Of a stretch of 64,000 bases of DNA, positions 32,057 to 40,919 are shown piece after piece. Under the pieces are notes generated by a model. The model searched no databases, was not told the origin of the DNA, and saw nothing but the letters and a program-made list of their open reading frames with translations. Numbering within the stretch: position 1 is the stretch's first letter; each line of letters opens with the position of its first letter. A program made the position numbers and the translations under genes. Origin of the DNA: Planctomycetota bacterium (GTDB lineage Bacteria; Planctomycetota; J058); the NCBI GenBank assembly GCA_023954375.1, contig JAMLIC010000025.1, forward strand, positions 1 to 64,000, given 5' to 3'.

Positions 32057-33129
32057 AGGGTGTACTCCTTCCACACCTCGCCCGTGAGCCCCTGCTTGCG
32101 GCGGTCGGCCTGCGTGTAGCGCAGGAGCTCCTGCCACTTCTCCATCAGCGCGTAGATCCCCCAGCGGTAGCCGCGCGCGCGGGCCGCCTCGATGTGCAGG
32201 TGGCACAGCGCCCAGCCGAGCCCCCCCGGCGCGTCGGGGAGGGCGCCGATCGTCTTGAGGACGGTCGTCTCCGGCCGCGCCGTCGGGTCGCCCCGGCGGG
32301 CCGGCTCGAGGAGGTCGGGGTAGGCGAAGAGGAAGCCCAGGGGCGCGCCCGCGGCGTCGCGCGCGATCCACGACAGCCCGGGCTCGAGGAGCGCCGCGGC
32401 CCCGCGGTAGAGCGCCTGGAACTCGGCGAAGGTCACCTCGCTGTAGGCGGTCTTGCCGGCGAAGATCCGCCGCGAGAGGTCGTAGAACAGGGGCAGCGCC
32501 GCATCGCCCTGCGCCAGGTCGAGCGGCTCGAAGACCACCCCCTGCCGGACGCAGCGCGCGTGCGAGGCCGCCAGCAGCGCCACGGGCGTGTGGCTCACGC
32601 GGAGCGACGCGTAGGGGCGGTAGGCCGTGAACCCCGCCGCCTCGAACAGGCGCCCGTACCAGGGCGGGTTGTAGGGCTCGAGCAGGAAGGGGCCGCGCTC
32701 GTGGCCGCCGGTGACGAACCGGTAGCGGTACCACGTGGAGAAGTTCATGGGCCCGAGGACCCGCGCGACGCCGTGGCCGGCCAGCCAGGCGCGCGCGGCC
32801 TCGAGGAGGGCCCGGGCCACCTCGACCTGGTCCACGCACTCGAAGAAGCCGACGAGCCCCAGCGGATGCCCGTCCTCGGCCACGAGGCGCGGCCCGCGCA
32901 TGGCCACGACCCGGCCGACCGGCGCGTCGCCGTCGAGCGCGACGAACGCCCGGTGCTCGCCGCCCTGGGTGAAGAAGGGGTTGTGCGGCGAGAGCTGCGC
33001 CCGGACGTCGGGCTGCGGCAGGCGCGGCCAGAGCGGGTCGCCGGCGTGGACGCGGCGCTCGACGTCGAGGAAGGGCGTGAGGAGGTCGTCGTCGAAGCCG
33101 AAGGCGCGGACGGAGATGGAGGTGCTCAC
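32044..33129 (-). CDS. GNAT-like N-acetyltransferase domain protein
   Basis: The 361-residue protein starts at GTG 33127-33129. The N-terminal half has a GNAT-type core (AFVALDGDAPVGRVVAM, VGFFECVDQVEVARALLEAA), followed by a GPMNFSTWYRYRF segment typical of a family of two-domain GNAT-like proteins annotated only as N-acetyltransferases; the C-terminal half repeats the pattern (GWALCHLHIEAARARGYRWG). Acceptor is unknown. No signal peptide. It is divergent from the VWA lipoprotein. Confidence 0.65.
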   Translation of the reverse strand: MSTSISVRAFGFDDDLLTPFLDVERRVHAGDPLWPRLPQPDVRAQLSPHNPFFTQGGEHRAFVALDGDAPVGRVVAMRGPRLVAEDGHPLGLVGFFECVDQVEVARALLEAARAWLAGHGVARVLGPMNFSTWYRYRFVTGGHERGPFLLEPYNPPWYGRLFEAAGFTAYRPYASLRVSHTPVALLAASHARCVRQGVVFEPLDLAQGDAALPLFYDLSRRIFAGKTAYSEVTFAEFQALYRGAAALLEPGLSWIARDAAGAPLGFLFAYPDLLEPARRGDPTARPETTVLKTIGALPDAPGGLGWALCHLHIEAARARGYRWGIYALMEKWQELLRYTQADRRKQGLTGEVWKEYTLYAR

Positions 33130-33195
33130 GAGGGTTCAGCTTAGCGGCTCGAATACGGCCGCGCCGCCGCCGGTCGAGGGCGCGCGGGAGGACCC

Positions 33196-34806
33196 ATGAA
33201 GCAACGACGGGTGATGGTGGCCGCGGGCGCGCTGGCGACGACGGTGGTCGGGGGGTGCATGTGGGCGGGCGCGCCCGCCGCGCACGAGCGGGGGTGGGTG
33301 GGGGACCAGGCGCTGCCGCCGGGGGCGCTGGCCGCGCGATCGATGGAGCCGCTCGCGGCCCCGGCCGAGCCGCCCTACCCCCCGCAGGGCGCTGGCGCGG
33401 ACGGCTACCTGAGCGCGCCGCCGCCGCCCGAGAACGAGTTCCTCGCGGCGAGCGGCGAGGAGCAGGTGTCGACCTTCGCGGTCGACGTGGACACGGCCTC
33501 CTACGCGCTCGTGAAGCGCTTCCTCCGCCGCCAGCAGCTCCCGCCCGCGGACGTCGTGCGGCTGGAGGAGATGATCAACGCCTTCGACCTCGACGACCCG
33601 CCGCCGCCGGACGACGACGCGCCGTTCTCGACGCGCGTCGAGGTCGCCGGGTGCCCGTGGCGCGCGGGCAACCGGCTCGTGCGCGTGTCGCTGCGCGGCC
33701 GCGAGGTCGCGGCCGAGGCGCGGCCGGCGAGCAACCTCGTGTTCCTGATCGACGTGTCGGGCTCGATGAGCACGCCCGAGCGGCTGCCGCTGGTCAAGCA
33801 GTCCTTGCGGCTGCTGGTCGAGCAGCTCCGCGAGCAGGACCGCGTGGCGATCGTCGTCTACGCCGGCGCGTCCGGCCTCGTGCTCCCGCCGACGAGCGGC
33901 GGCGACCGCGGGCGGCTCCTCGCCGCGATCGAGCGGCTGCAGGCCGGCGGGTCGACCAACGGCGGGGCGGGGATCCAGCTCGCCTACCGCACGGCGGTCG
34001 AGGCGTTCATCCCGGGCGGCGTGAACCGCGTGATCCTGTGCACGGACGGCGACTTCAACGTGGGCGCGCGCACGCCCCAGGAGCTCGAGCGGCTGATCGA
34101 GGAGAAGCGCCGCTCGGGCGTGTTCCTCACCTGCCTCGGCTTCGGGATCTGGGGCGGTGACCGGACGATGGAGACGCTGGCGAACAGGGGCAACGGCCAC
34201 TACGCGGTGATCGACGACCTGCGGCAGGCCGAGCGCGCGCTCGTGGACGAGCTGTCGGGGACGCTCGTGACGATCGCCAAGGACGTGAAGGTCCAGGTGG
34301 CCTGGAACCCGGCGCGCGTGCGCCGCTACCGGCTGCTCGGCTACGAGAACCGGCTCCTCGCGACCGAGGACTTCGTCGACGACGAGAAGGACGGCGGCGA
34401 AATCGGCGCCGGCCACCGGGTGACCGCGCTCTACGAGGTGGAGCCCGTCGAGGGCGCCGACCCCGCGGCCGACCTCCTGACCCTGCGCCTGCGCTGGAAG
34501 GCCCCCGATGGCGAGGCGAGCGTGGGGGTCGAGCAGGCGGCGCGCGACGCCGGGACGTCCTTCGACGACGCGACCACGGACCTCAAGTTCCTCGCCTCGG
34601 TGGCCGCCGGCGGCATGCTCCTGCGCCGCTCGCCGCACGCGGGCGACGCCACGGTCGCCCGGGCCCTGCGCTGGGCCGAGGCGGGGCTGGGCAAGGACCC
34701 GCGCGGCGACCGCGCCGAGTGGCTCGACCTCCTGCGGCGCGCGGCGCGCGTGCTGGGCGAGGACGCGGGGCACGCGGCGCTCCCGGGGCGCGACGGCCGT
34801 GGCTGA
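33196..34806 (+). CDS. VWA-domain lipoprotein (YfbK/DUF3520-like)
   Basis: The 536-residue lipoprotein has a signal ending VVGGC (Cys about residue 21). A short Pro-rich stretch leads to the von-Willebrand-type N-terminal segment (STFAVDVDTASYALVKRFL), a VWA domain with MIDAS DVSGSMS near residue 193, a GGSTNGG loop and a CTDGDFNVG segment, then a C-terminal DUF3520-like region (ALYEVEPVEGAD ... LRLRWKAPDG). It probably binds a divalent metal and partner protein at the cell surface or periplasm. Its stop overlaps the GTG of the RING-like gene by eight bases. Confidence 0.88.
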   Translation: MKQRRVMVAAGALATTVVGGCMWAGAPAAHERGWVGDQALPPGALAARSMEPLAAPAEPPYPPQGAGADGYLSAPPPPENEFLAASGEEQVSTFAVDVDTASYALVKRFLRRQQLPPADVVRLEEMINAFDLDDPPPPDDDAPFSTRVEVAGCPWRAGNRLVRVSLRGREVAAEARPASNLVFLIDVSGSMSTPERLPLVKQSLRLLVEQLREQDRVAIVVYAGASGLVLPPTSGGDRGRLLAAIERLQAGGSTNGGAGIQLAYRTAVEAFIPGGVNRVILCTDGDFNVGARTPQELERLIEEKRRSGVFLTCLGFGIWGGDRTMETLANRGNGHYAVIDDLRQAERALVDELSGTLVTIAKDVKVQVAWNPARVRRYRLLGYENRLLATEDFVDDEKDGGEIGAGHRVTALYEVEPVEGADPAADLLTLRLRWKAPDGEASVGVEQAARDAGTSFDDATTDLKFLASVAAGGMLLRRSPHAGDATVARALRWAEAGLGKDPRGDRAEWLDLLRRAARVLGEDAGHAALPGRDGRG

Positions 34807-35491
34807 GCCGCGGGCGCGGGTGCGCTGCACCTACTGCCACGACGGCCTCGCGGGCCCGGCGGCCCACTGCGCCTCGTGCCTGGCGCCGCACCACCAGGAC
34901 TGCCACGCCGCGCACGGCCGCTGCGCGGCGCCGGGCTGCGGCGACCCGCGCGCGCTCGTGCCCGACCCGGCGGGGCGGCCGGCGCGGCCGGCGACCGCCG
35001 CGCGCACGAAGCCGGCGAGGGCGAGGCGGCGCGTCGCGCTGGCGCTCGGCGCGCTCGCCCTGCTGCTGGTGGGGGCCTGGGGCGCGTGGCCGGCGCCGCC
35101 GCCCCCGGCGCCCCCGGCACCTCCCCGGGTCGTCGTCGCGCCGGCGCCCGCTCCGGTCGCGCCGGCGCCCCGGCCGGTCGCCCTCGTCGAGCGGGTGGCC
35201 CGCGACGTCGCGCTCGTGGCGCGCGACTTCCGCCTGCCGGTCACGCTCGCCGAGGGCGAGCGCCTGGTCGTCGAGGCCGCCGGCGACGGCTACACGCACG
35301 TCGTCCTCGACCCGGGCCGGGGCGCCGCGCGGGAGGCGCGCTTCGTGGCCGAGCCGGGCGACCCGATCGAGGTCCTGGCCGGGCCGGGCGAGCGCCTGCG
35401 GGCGGGCCCCGGCGAGGCGATCGTGCTCGAGCCCGCGGGGGCGGACGTCCGGGCGACCCTCGTCCGTCTCGTCCGGCGGCGCGACGGCTGA
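34799..35491 (+). CDS. RING-like zinc protein with one membrane helix (copy 1)
   Basis: The 230-residue protein starts at GTG 34799. Near the N-terminus it has C-x2-C-x10-C-x2-C-x4-H-x2-C-x6-C-x4-C, a cross-brace zinc pattern like prokaryotic RING fingers. A membrane helix follows (ALALGALALLLVGAWGAW, about residues 80-97), then an Ala/Pro linker and a small beta domain (DFRLPVTLAEGERLVVEAAG). The zinc domain faces the cytosol if the helix is a simple anchor. Bacterial RING-like domains are discussed as ubiquitin-ligase-like or as generic binding modules; no E2 or ubiquitin-like gene is nearby. A second protein with the same spacing starts at 60034. Confidence 0.7.
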   Translation: MAEPRARVRCTYCHDGLAGPAAHCASCLAPHHQDCHAAHGRCAAPGCGDPRALVPDPAGRPARPATAARTKPARARRRVALALGALALLLVGAWGAWPAPPPPAPPAPPRVVVAPAPAPVAPAPRPVALVERVARDVALVARDFRLPVTLAEGERLVVEAAGDGYTHVVLDPGRGAAREARFVAEPGDPIEVLAGPGERLRAGPGEAIVLEPAGADVRATLVRLVRRRDG

Positions 35492-35651
35492 CCGCGCTCA
35501 CCGCTTGATCTGCGAGCGAAGCGAGCAGGTCGAGCGGTGGCGCGCATCCCCGAGCGGAGGCCGCGTAGCGGCCGGAGCGAGGGCGACAGGTGCCTCACTG
35601 CGGATCGGAGCATCGAGCCGCGCGCCCGGACGTGGACATCAGAACAAGCGA

Positions 35652-35670
35652 CGGCCGCTGTGAGCGGCCG
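35652..35670 (+). terminator. GC hairpin between 35491 and 35765
   Basis: CGGCCGC (35652-35658) and GCGGCCG (35664-35670) flank a TGTGA loop. The rest of this 273-base gap contains GAGCGAAGCGAGC- and GGCCGCGTAGCGGCC-type small palindromes (35510-35590) but no gene. Confidence 0.4.
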
Positions 35671-35764
35671 GCCCCTCGTGCAGACCCGCCGCCAAGGGAT
35701 GGAAGCGACGATCTGACCGCCAGCGTTGCGTCGAGGTGACGCTCGGGTTCCAACGTTCGCTTCC

Positions 35765-36331
35765 ATGAGCGACGTGACGCTTCGTCACCTCGAGCGCCGC
35801 TGGCGCCAGACCGGGTCCGCCGAGGACGAGGCCGCCTTCCTGCTCCGGCGCGTCCGCGCCGGCGCCCTGAGCCCGGAGCGCCTGGCCCTGGCGGCCTACT
35901 GCGGGCACGACGCCTGCGCCGGCGAGCCGGCCGGCCCGACCACGGCCGAGGCCTTCGTCGTGGGCCTGGCGCGCTGGGGCCGCGCCGCCTGCGTGCGCGC
36001 CGGCGTCGCCGCGTTCCGCGCGGTGGCCCTGTCGGACCGGGCGACGACGGCCAAGCACGCCCTGCGCTGCGTCGCGGCGGTGAGCGACTGGGTGGACTGT
36101 CCCTGCGACGCGCACGTCAAGGCGGTCCAGACCGCCCACGCCGACCTGCGCGGCGAGGGCCCCGAGGCCGCGGCCGCCGCCTGCCTGGTGTGGGCCGTCG
36201 TGAGCGAGGCGCCCGCGCGCAGCGCGTCCACGGCCGCGCTGGCCCTGCGGCCGCTGACCACGGTCGCGGCCGAGGCCGACCTCGTGGCGGCCATGCGCGC
36301 GGACCTGGGGCGCTGGGCGCTGACGGGCTGA
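35765..36331 (+). CDS. Hypothetical protein, 188 aa
   Basis: ATG 35765 opens with TLRHLERRWRQTGSAEDEAAFLLRRVRAG, a short leader I associate with several Myxococcota and Planctomycetota proteins, followed by LAAYCGHDACAGE and a helical repeat domain (about residues 55-185) with several Cys (CDAHVK, CGHDAC). No signal peptide. Function unknown; a HEAT/ARM-type helical fold is possible. It runs toward the palindromic repeat and the convergent ligase gene. Confidence 0.7.
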   Translation: MSDVTLRHLERRWRQTGSAEDEAAFLLRRVRAGALSPERLALAAYCGHDACAGEPAGPTTAEAFVVGLARWGRAACVRAGVAAFRAVALSDRATTAKHALRCVAAVSDWVDCPCDAHVKAVQTAHADLRGEGPEAAAAACLVWAVVSEAPARSASTAALALRPLTTVAAEADLVAAMRADLGRWALTG

Positions 36332-36337
36332 GGTGTG

Positions 36338-36460
36338 CTCGACGGCTGCGGCCGCGGATGCTGGGCGGGGCGGCGCGCGCGGGCTAGAAGTATGCCGATA
36401 CGACGTCGCCCGCGCGCGCGCCGCCTCGCCTCAGCCTCCGCGGCCTCGCCTCGCTCGCTG
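36338..36460. repeat. Dispersed long-palindrome repeat, copy 3 (complete)
   Basis: The left arm (about 36348-36383) and right arm (about 36408-36447) form an imperfect inverted repeat of roughly 37-40 bases per arm: GGCCGCGGATGCTGGGC reads against the complement of GCCTCAGCCTCCGCGGCC, and GGCGCGCGCGGGC against GCCCGCGCGCGCGCC. The loop is about 24 bases with mixed composition. It lies between two convergent genes (36331 and 36529) and could also act as a bidirectional terminator. Confidence 0.8.
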
Positions 36461-36528
36461 CCCGATCGAAGGCTGGCCACCAGGGCTCGCCGGCAAGCGT
36501 CGATGGCTTCATACTCTCTGAGCGATCG

Positions 36529-38200
36529 TCAGGCCAGCCGCGCCCGCAGCGCCGCGCGCTCGACCTTCGCGTTGTGCCGCGGGTCGAGCGGGATCGCGTC
36601 GACGACGACCACGCGGTCGACGCCGAGGCCCACCTCGTCGAGCGCCGCGAGCACGCGCGCGCGGGCGACCTCGGCCGCGAAGCCCGCCTCGAGGACGAGC
36701 GCCAGCACCGCCTCGCCGCGCACCTCGACCAGCCCGGCCAGGCGCACCCCCTCGACCGAGAGGGCCCTCCCCTCGACCTGGATCGGGTAGAGCGTCCGTC
36801 CGCGCCAGGGCACGGCGTCGTTGTTGCGCCCGACCAGCCACAGGCGGTCGCGCGCGTCGCGCCAGGCGAGGTCGCCCATGCGGTGCCACACCCGCCCGTC
36901 GGGGCCGGTGAGCTTGTTGCTGCGCACCGCCTCGGGGTTCCTGTAGTAGTCGCGCTGGACGTGGTCGCCCGTGACGAGCACCTCGCCCACCTCGCCCGGC
37001 GCGACCTCGAGGTCGGTCCAGCCGCCCGGCCCGAGCGCGAGGGGGCCCGTCCGCGCGTGGACGAGCTTGACCTCGACGTCGGGCACGGGGGCCCCGACGC
37101 AGTTGCCGCGCCCGCGCTCCGTCTCGGCCGCCGTCTCGCCGAGGACCTCGTCGGCCTCGATCCGCGCCACCGGCTCGGCCTCGGTCGAGCCGTAGAGGAC
37201 CTCGATGTTCCCCCGCGCGTTCGGGCAGCAGCGCTGGAGGAGCGCCAGGAGGCGCGGCGGCACGGGCGCGCCGCCGGCCACGACGCCGCGGACGCGGTCG
37301 AGCGTGACGCCCTGCTCGACGCACCAGCGCGCGATCGGCAGCAGGTAGGCCGGCGACCCGCCGATCGTCGTCACCTGCCAGTCGCGCACCTCCTGCACGA
37401 TCGTGGCCGGGTCGACCTCGGCGATCCTCATGAAGTTCACCAGCGGCAGGACCGACGGCACGCCGGCCCCGAGGTTGTTCAGGACGAAGATCGGCAGCGC
37501 CGGCATGTCGACGTCGCCCTCGACCCGGCGCAGGTGGTGGTCGAGCGCGACGCCCTGGGCGTTCAGGAACCGCTGCGTCCGGTTGGCGCCCTTGGGCGCC
37601 CCGGTGCTGCCGGTCGTGAACGTGATCAGCGCCGGGTCGTCGAGCCCGCAGGTCGCCGTCGGGAAGGCGGTCGGGCCGCGGCGGAGCAGGTCCTCGAGGC
37701 GCCGGCCGAGGAGGCGCTGCCAGGGCGCGGTCGACAGGGCCACGAGCTTGAGCGGGATCCGCCGCACGGGCGCGTCGCGCAGGCGCAGGAGGTGCGCCAG
37801 CGGGACGCCCACGAACGCCTTCGGCCGCACGAGGTCGGCCGCCCGGCCGAGCTGCGACACGGCCCAGGGGTCGACGAAGACGGCGCAGGCGCCGAGCTTC
37901 ATCAGCGCCACGAGCAGGGTGTAGAGCGGCCTCGACATCGGCACCATGACGAGCACGCGGTCGCCCCTCCGCACGCCCAGGCGCGCGAGCCCGTGCGCCA
38001 GCCGGCCCGAGTCGCGGTCGAGGCCCCGGAAGGTGACGACGTCGTAGGCGAGGCGGCCGTCCGCGCCGCGCGACGGGAAGACGATCGCCGGCCGGTCCGG
38101 CGCGCGCTCGACCCAGTGGAGGAAGAAGTTGACGACGTTGCTCTCGGGGCCGATCGTCGCGGGCGGTGGGCGGCCGATGATGGACGAGCAGCGGGTCAGC
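36529..38200 (-). CDS. AMP-forming acyl/aryl ligase, OleC-like
   Basis: The protein has about 556 residues. It carries TFTTGSTGAPKGA (ATP/P-loop), YGSTEAEP, a GDLAWRD segment with the ribose-binding Asp and the terminal catalytic Lys in NAKVERAAL. The N-terminal NVVNFFLHWVERAPDRPAIV and the FVDPWAVSQLGRAADLVRPKAFVGVP region resemble fatty-acid-CoA ligase-like and OleC (beta-lactone-forming) proteins. It should activate a carboxylate as AMP ester. No ATG, GTG or TTG is in frame before conserved sequence; the nearest upstream signal is GGAGGAGGGGGGGAG followed by CTG at 38198-38200, so the start is uncertain. The G7 there could also be miscounted, which would fuse this enzyme to its upstream neighbour. 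Confidence 0.8.
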
Positions 38201-40919
38201 TCCCCCCCTCCTCCTCGTGCACCGTCACCACCCCCTGCCCCGCGTCCATCGTCACGGTCATGCCGTCCTTCAGGCGCGCGATCAGCTCGGGGATGTTCAC
38301 GATCGTCGGCAGCCCCAGCTCGCGGGCCACGATCGAGCTGTGCGAGAGGAGCGAGCCGCGCTCGATCAGGAGGCCGCTCGCCGACGGGTAGAGCGGCACC
38401 CACCCGGGGTCGGTGCGCGCGGCGACCAGGATCTCGCCGTCGAGCGTCATGTCGTCCTTGGGCGAGCGGATCACGCGCACCTTGCCCGTGACCACGCCCG
38501 GGCAGCAGGGCGTCCCGCGCAGCGTCTTGCCGTCGCCGACGAGCGCCGGCGCGGGCCTCGTGAGGACGTTGCCCGCGTGCACCGCGCCGAGCGTGATGAT
38601 CCGGTCGTCGGGCTCGGGCAGGGCGCGGAAGCGCTCGAACTCGGCCTTGCGCACGGCCGCCAGCCCGCGCAGGTCGGTGCAGGCGGTCGTGCCGTCGATG
38701 TAGCCGAAGACCTCGTCGAGCACGAGGTAGTAGACGTCGTGCCAGTGGTCGAGCACGCCGCGCTGCTCGAGCTTGCGGCCGATCGCGTTGAGGAGCTCGC
38801 GCACGAGGCCGTAGCTGCGGGTGCGCGCGAAGCGCATGTTCTCGCGGTTCTTCACGTGCCGCCGCGTCTCGCGCATGACGAAGCGGTAGAACGGCCGCCG
38901 GTGGAGCGCGAGCCGCTCGTCGACGACCCGCTCGGCCGCGGCGCGCTTCTCCTTCTCGCGCCGCTCCATGGCCTCGACGTCGAGGTCGGCCTGGCGCAGG
39001 TAGTTCTTGATCATCGTGAAGAGGAACGCCGGCCGGTCGCGCAGCGTCGGCTCCTCGAGCTTGAGCTCGTTCATGCAGCGGAAGCCCCACCGCCGCAGGT
39101 AGCGCCGCACCTCCTCCAGGAACCCCGCGTGCTCGGGGCGCGCCTCGAGCATGGCCACGCAGGCGTCGTCGGGCGTCTCCAGGAGCGCGTCGCGCAGGGC
39201 CGGGTCCTTCCGCACCGCCTCGGCCATGCGCAGCAGGTTGCGCGTGGGCTCGGTCGACTCGATCCCGCCCTCGCCGCAGAGCAGGTCGTTCTGCAGCCCG
39301 CCGCTCGGGTCGACGCCCCACTCCACCGTGAGCTTCTTGAGCGTGCCCGAGAAGACCATGGCGCAGAAGTCGGTGACGAGCGGCGCCTGCCAGCGCCAGA
39401 GGAAGCGCCGGACCATGTCCCAGAAGGCGTCCTGGAGCTCGTGCAGCTCCATGGCGTCCCAGTCGCGGCCGTCGTAGAGGGCGTAGCTCTCCTGGAAGTC
39501 CGCCTGGAAGCGCGCCACGAGCCGCCCGACGGTGGCGTAGTTGCGGACCATGCACCAGAGCATGTAGAGCCGCTGGCGCAGGCTCCAGCGCGGCCGCTCG
39601 GCGGCGATCTTCGCCGACTCGCGGACCCCGAGCATCTGCTCCATGTGCGCGGCGTTCTTCTCGAAGCCGGGGAAGAGCGAGAGCAGCCGGTACCACGAGT
39701 AGAGGTTGTAGTAGACGCACCCCTGGAGCAGGCCGAGCATGCTCTTGTAGGTGCGCTCCTGCGCCTTGACCTCCGCCGCCGGCACCCCGGAGAGCTCGCA
39801 GCTCTGCGTGTAGGCCACCGAGTAGGCCCAGCGGATGTAGGAGAAGGTGAGCGGCGTCGTGACGCCCGAGTAGGACTCGATGATGTTCGAGTTGTCCCAC
39901 AGGAGCTCCGGCCCCGAGGGCGGCGGCGGCGGGAGGCTCGTGATCGGCCGCGTCTGCAGGAGCCAGGTCGCGCCGCCGACCCGCGTCCACTCGACGTCCT
40001 GCGGGGCGCCCTTGTAGAGCCGCTCGACGGCGCGCCCGAGGCGCGCCAGGTCGGCGACCTCCTCGGGGGTGAGGCAGGGCGCCTCCTGCCGCTCGGGCGC
40101 CACCGGCGCCTCGGTCGTCCCGCGCCCCTTCGCCGTGTCCCAGACGACCTGGCGCTCCTTCGGCTGGACGTCCGTCGCGGCCAGCGCGCCGGTCTCCTTG
40201 TCGGCCGTGAACGTGTCCGCGGCGAGCGCGCCCGAGACGAGCCCCTCGCCCAGGCCCCAGGTGGCGCTGACGACGACCTGGTCGCGGCGCCCGGTCGTGG
40301 GGCAGGCCGTGAACAGCACACCCGAGACGGTCCCCGGGATCATGCGCTGCACGACGACCGCCATGTCGACGTCGGCCGGGTCGATCCCCTTCTGGCGGCG
40401 GTAGGACAGCGCCCGCGCGCCGAAGGCCGACGCCCAGCAGCCGATCACGGCCTGCGCGACCTCCGCCGGGCCCTTCACGAAGAGGAACGTGTCCATCTGC
40501 CCGGCGAACGACGCCTCGGCCGCGTCCTCGCCCACGGCCGAGCTGCGCACCGCCACGAAGCCCGCCTCGTCGGCCGGCAGGCGGCCCAGCCCCTCCGCGA
40601 CCAGCGCCTCGAGGTCCGTCGGTCGCGGCCCGTCGAGGAGCAGCGCCTTGACCTCGGCGGCCGCCGCCTCGGCGCCCTGCGGCGTGTCGAGGTCGTGCGC
40701 GGCGAGGCGCGCCGCGATGGACCCCCGCAGGGGGTCGACGACCGCGCGGAACGCGGCCGTGCCGATGACGAAGAAGGGCGGGACGGGCAGCCCCACCTCG
40801 ACGAGGCGCGCGAGGTTGGCGCCCTTCCCGCCCGCGCGGTCGCGGTCGCCGGCCTCGGGGGCCTGCCAGGAGAGGAGCGCCTCGCGCGGCAGGGGCGCGG
40901 GCCCGGGCACGACGCTCAC
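38196..40919 (-). CDS. PEP-synthase/rifampin-phosphotransferase/PigC-type enzyme
   Basis: The 907-residue protein starts at GTG 40917-40919, overlapping the UbiA-like stop by four bases. Residues about 25-330 form the PPDK/PEP-synthase ATP-grasp domain (GGKGANLARL, RSSAVGEDAAEASFAGQMDT, WGLGEGLVSG, LQTRPI). A long central substrate domain starts LLWDNSNIIESYSGVTTPLTF. The C-terminal swivelling His domain has GSLLSHSSIVARELGLPTIV, with the phosphohistidine in LSHSS near residue 860. The family includes PEP synthase, rifampin phosphotransferase and the prodigiosin condensing enzyme PigC; the central domain decides the substrate. It lacks the PEP-synthase C-terminal TIM barrel, so it should use ATP to phosphorylate or condense a small molecule. 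Confidence 0.85.
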   Translation of the reverse strand: MSVVPGPAPLPREALLSWQAPEAGDRDRAGGKGANLARLVEVGLPVPPFFVIGTAAFRAVVDPLRGSIAARLAAHDLDTPQGAEAAAAEVKALLLDGPRPTDLEALVAEGLGRLPADEAGFVAVRSSAVGEDAAEASFAGQMDTFLFVKGPAEVAQAVIGCWASAFGARALSYRRQKGIDPADVDMAVVVQRMIPGTVSGVLFTACPTTGRRDQVVVSATWGLGEGLVSGALAADTFTADKETGALAATDVQPKERQVVWDTAKGRGTTEAPVAPERQEAPCLTPEEVADLARLGRAVERLYKGAPQDVEWTRVGGATWLLQTRPITSLPPPPPSGPELLWDNSNIIESYSGVTTPLTFSYIRWAYSVAYTQSCELSGVPAAEVKAQERTYKSMLGLLQGCVYYNLYSWYRLLSLFPGFEKNAAHMEQMLGVRESAKIAAERPRWSLRQRLYMLWCMVRNYATVGRLVARFQADFQESYALYDGRDWDAMELHELQDAFWDMVRRFLWRWQAPLVTDFCAMVFSGTLKKLTVEWGVDPSGGLQNDLLCGEGGIESTEPTRNLLRMAEAVRKDPALRDALLETPDDACVAMLEARPEHAGFLEEVRRYLRRWGFRCMNELKLEEPTLRDRPAFLFTMIKNYLRQADLDVEAMERREKEKRAAAERVVDERLALHRRPFYRFVMRETRRHVKNRENMRFARTRSYGLVRELLNAIGRKLEQRGVLDHWHDVYYLVLDEVFGYIDGTTACTDLRGLAAVRKAEFERFRALPEPDDRIITLGAVHAGNVLTRPAPALVGDGKTLRGTPCCPGVVTGKVRVIRSPKDDMTLDGEILVAARTDPGWVPLYPSASGLLIERGSLLSHSSIVARELGLPTIVNIPELIARLKDGMTVTMDAGQGVVTVHEEEGGS

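Noticed and set aside
35505..35600. Possible small RNA or tRNA in the GAGCGAAGCGAGC region
   Set aside because: I cannot fold a cloverleaf or name an RNA family; only small palindromes are visible.
38196..40919. Annotating this gene as phosphoenolpyruvate synthase (ppsA)
   Set aside because: The C-terminal PEP/pyruvate TIM barrel is absent and the central domain resembles the rifampin-phosphotransferase and PigC plan.
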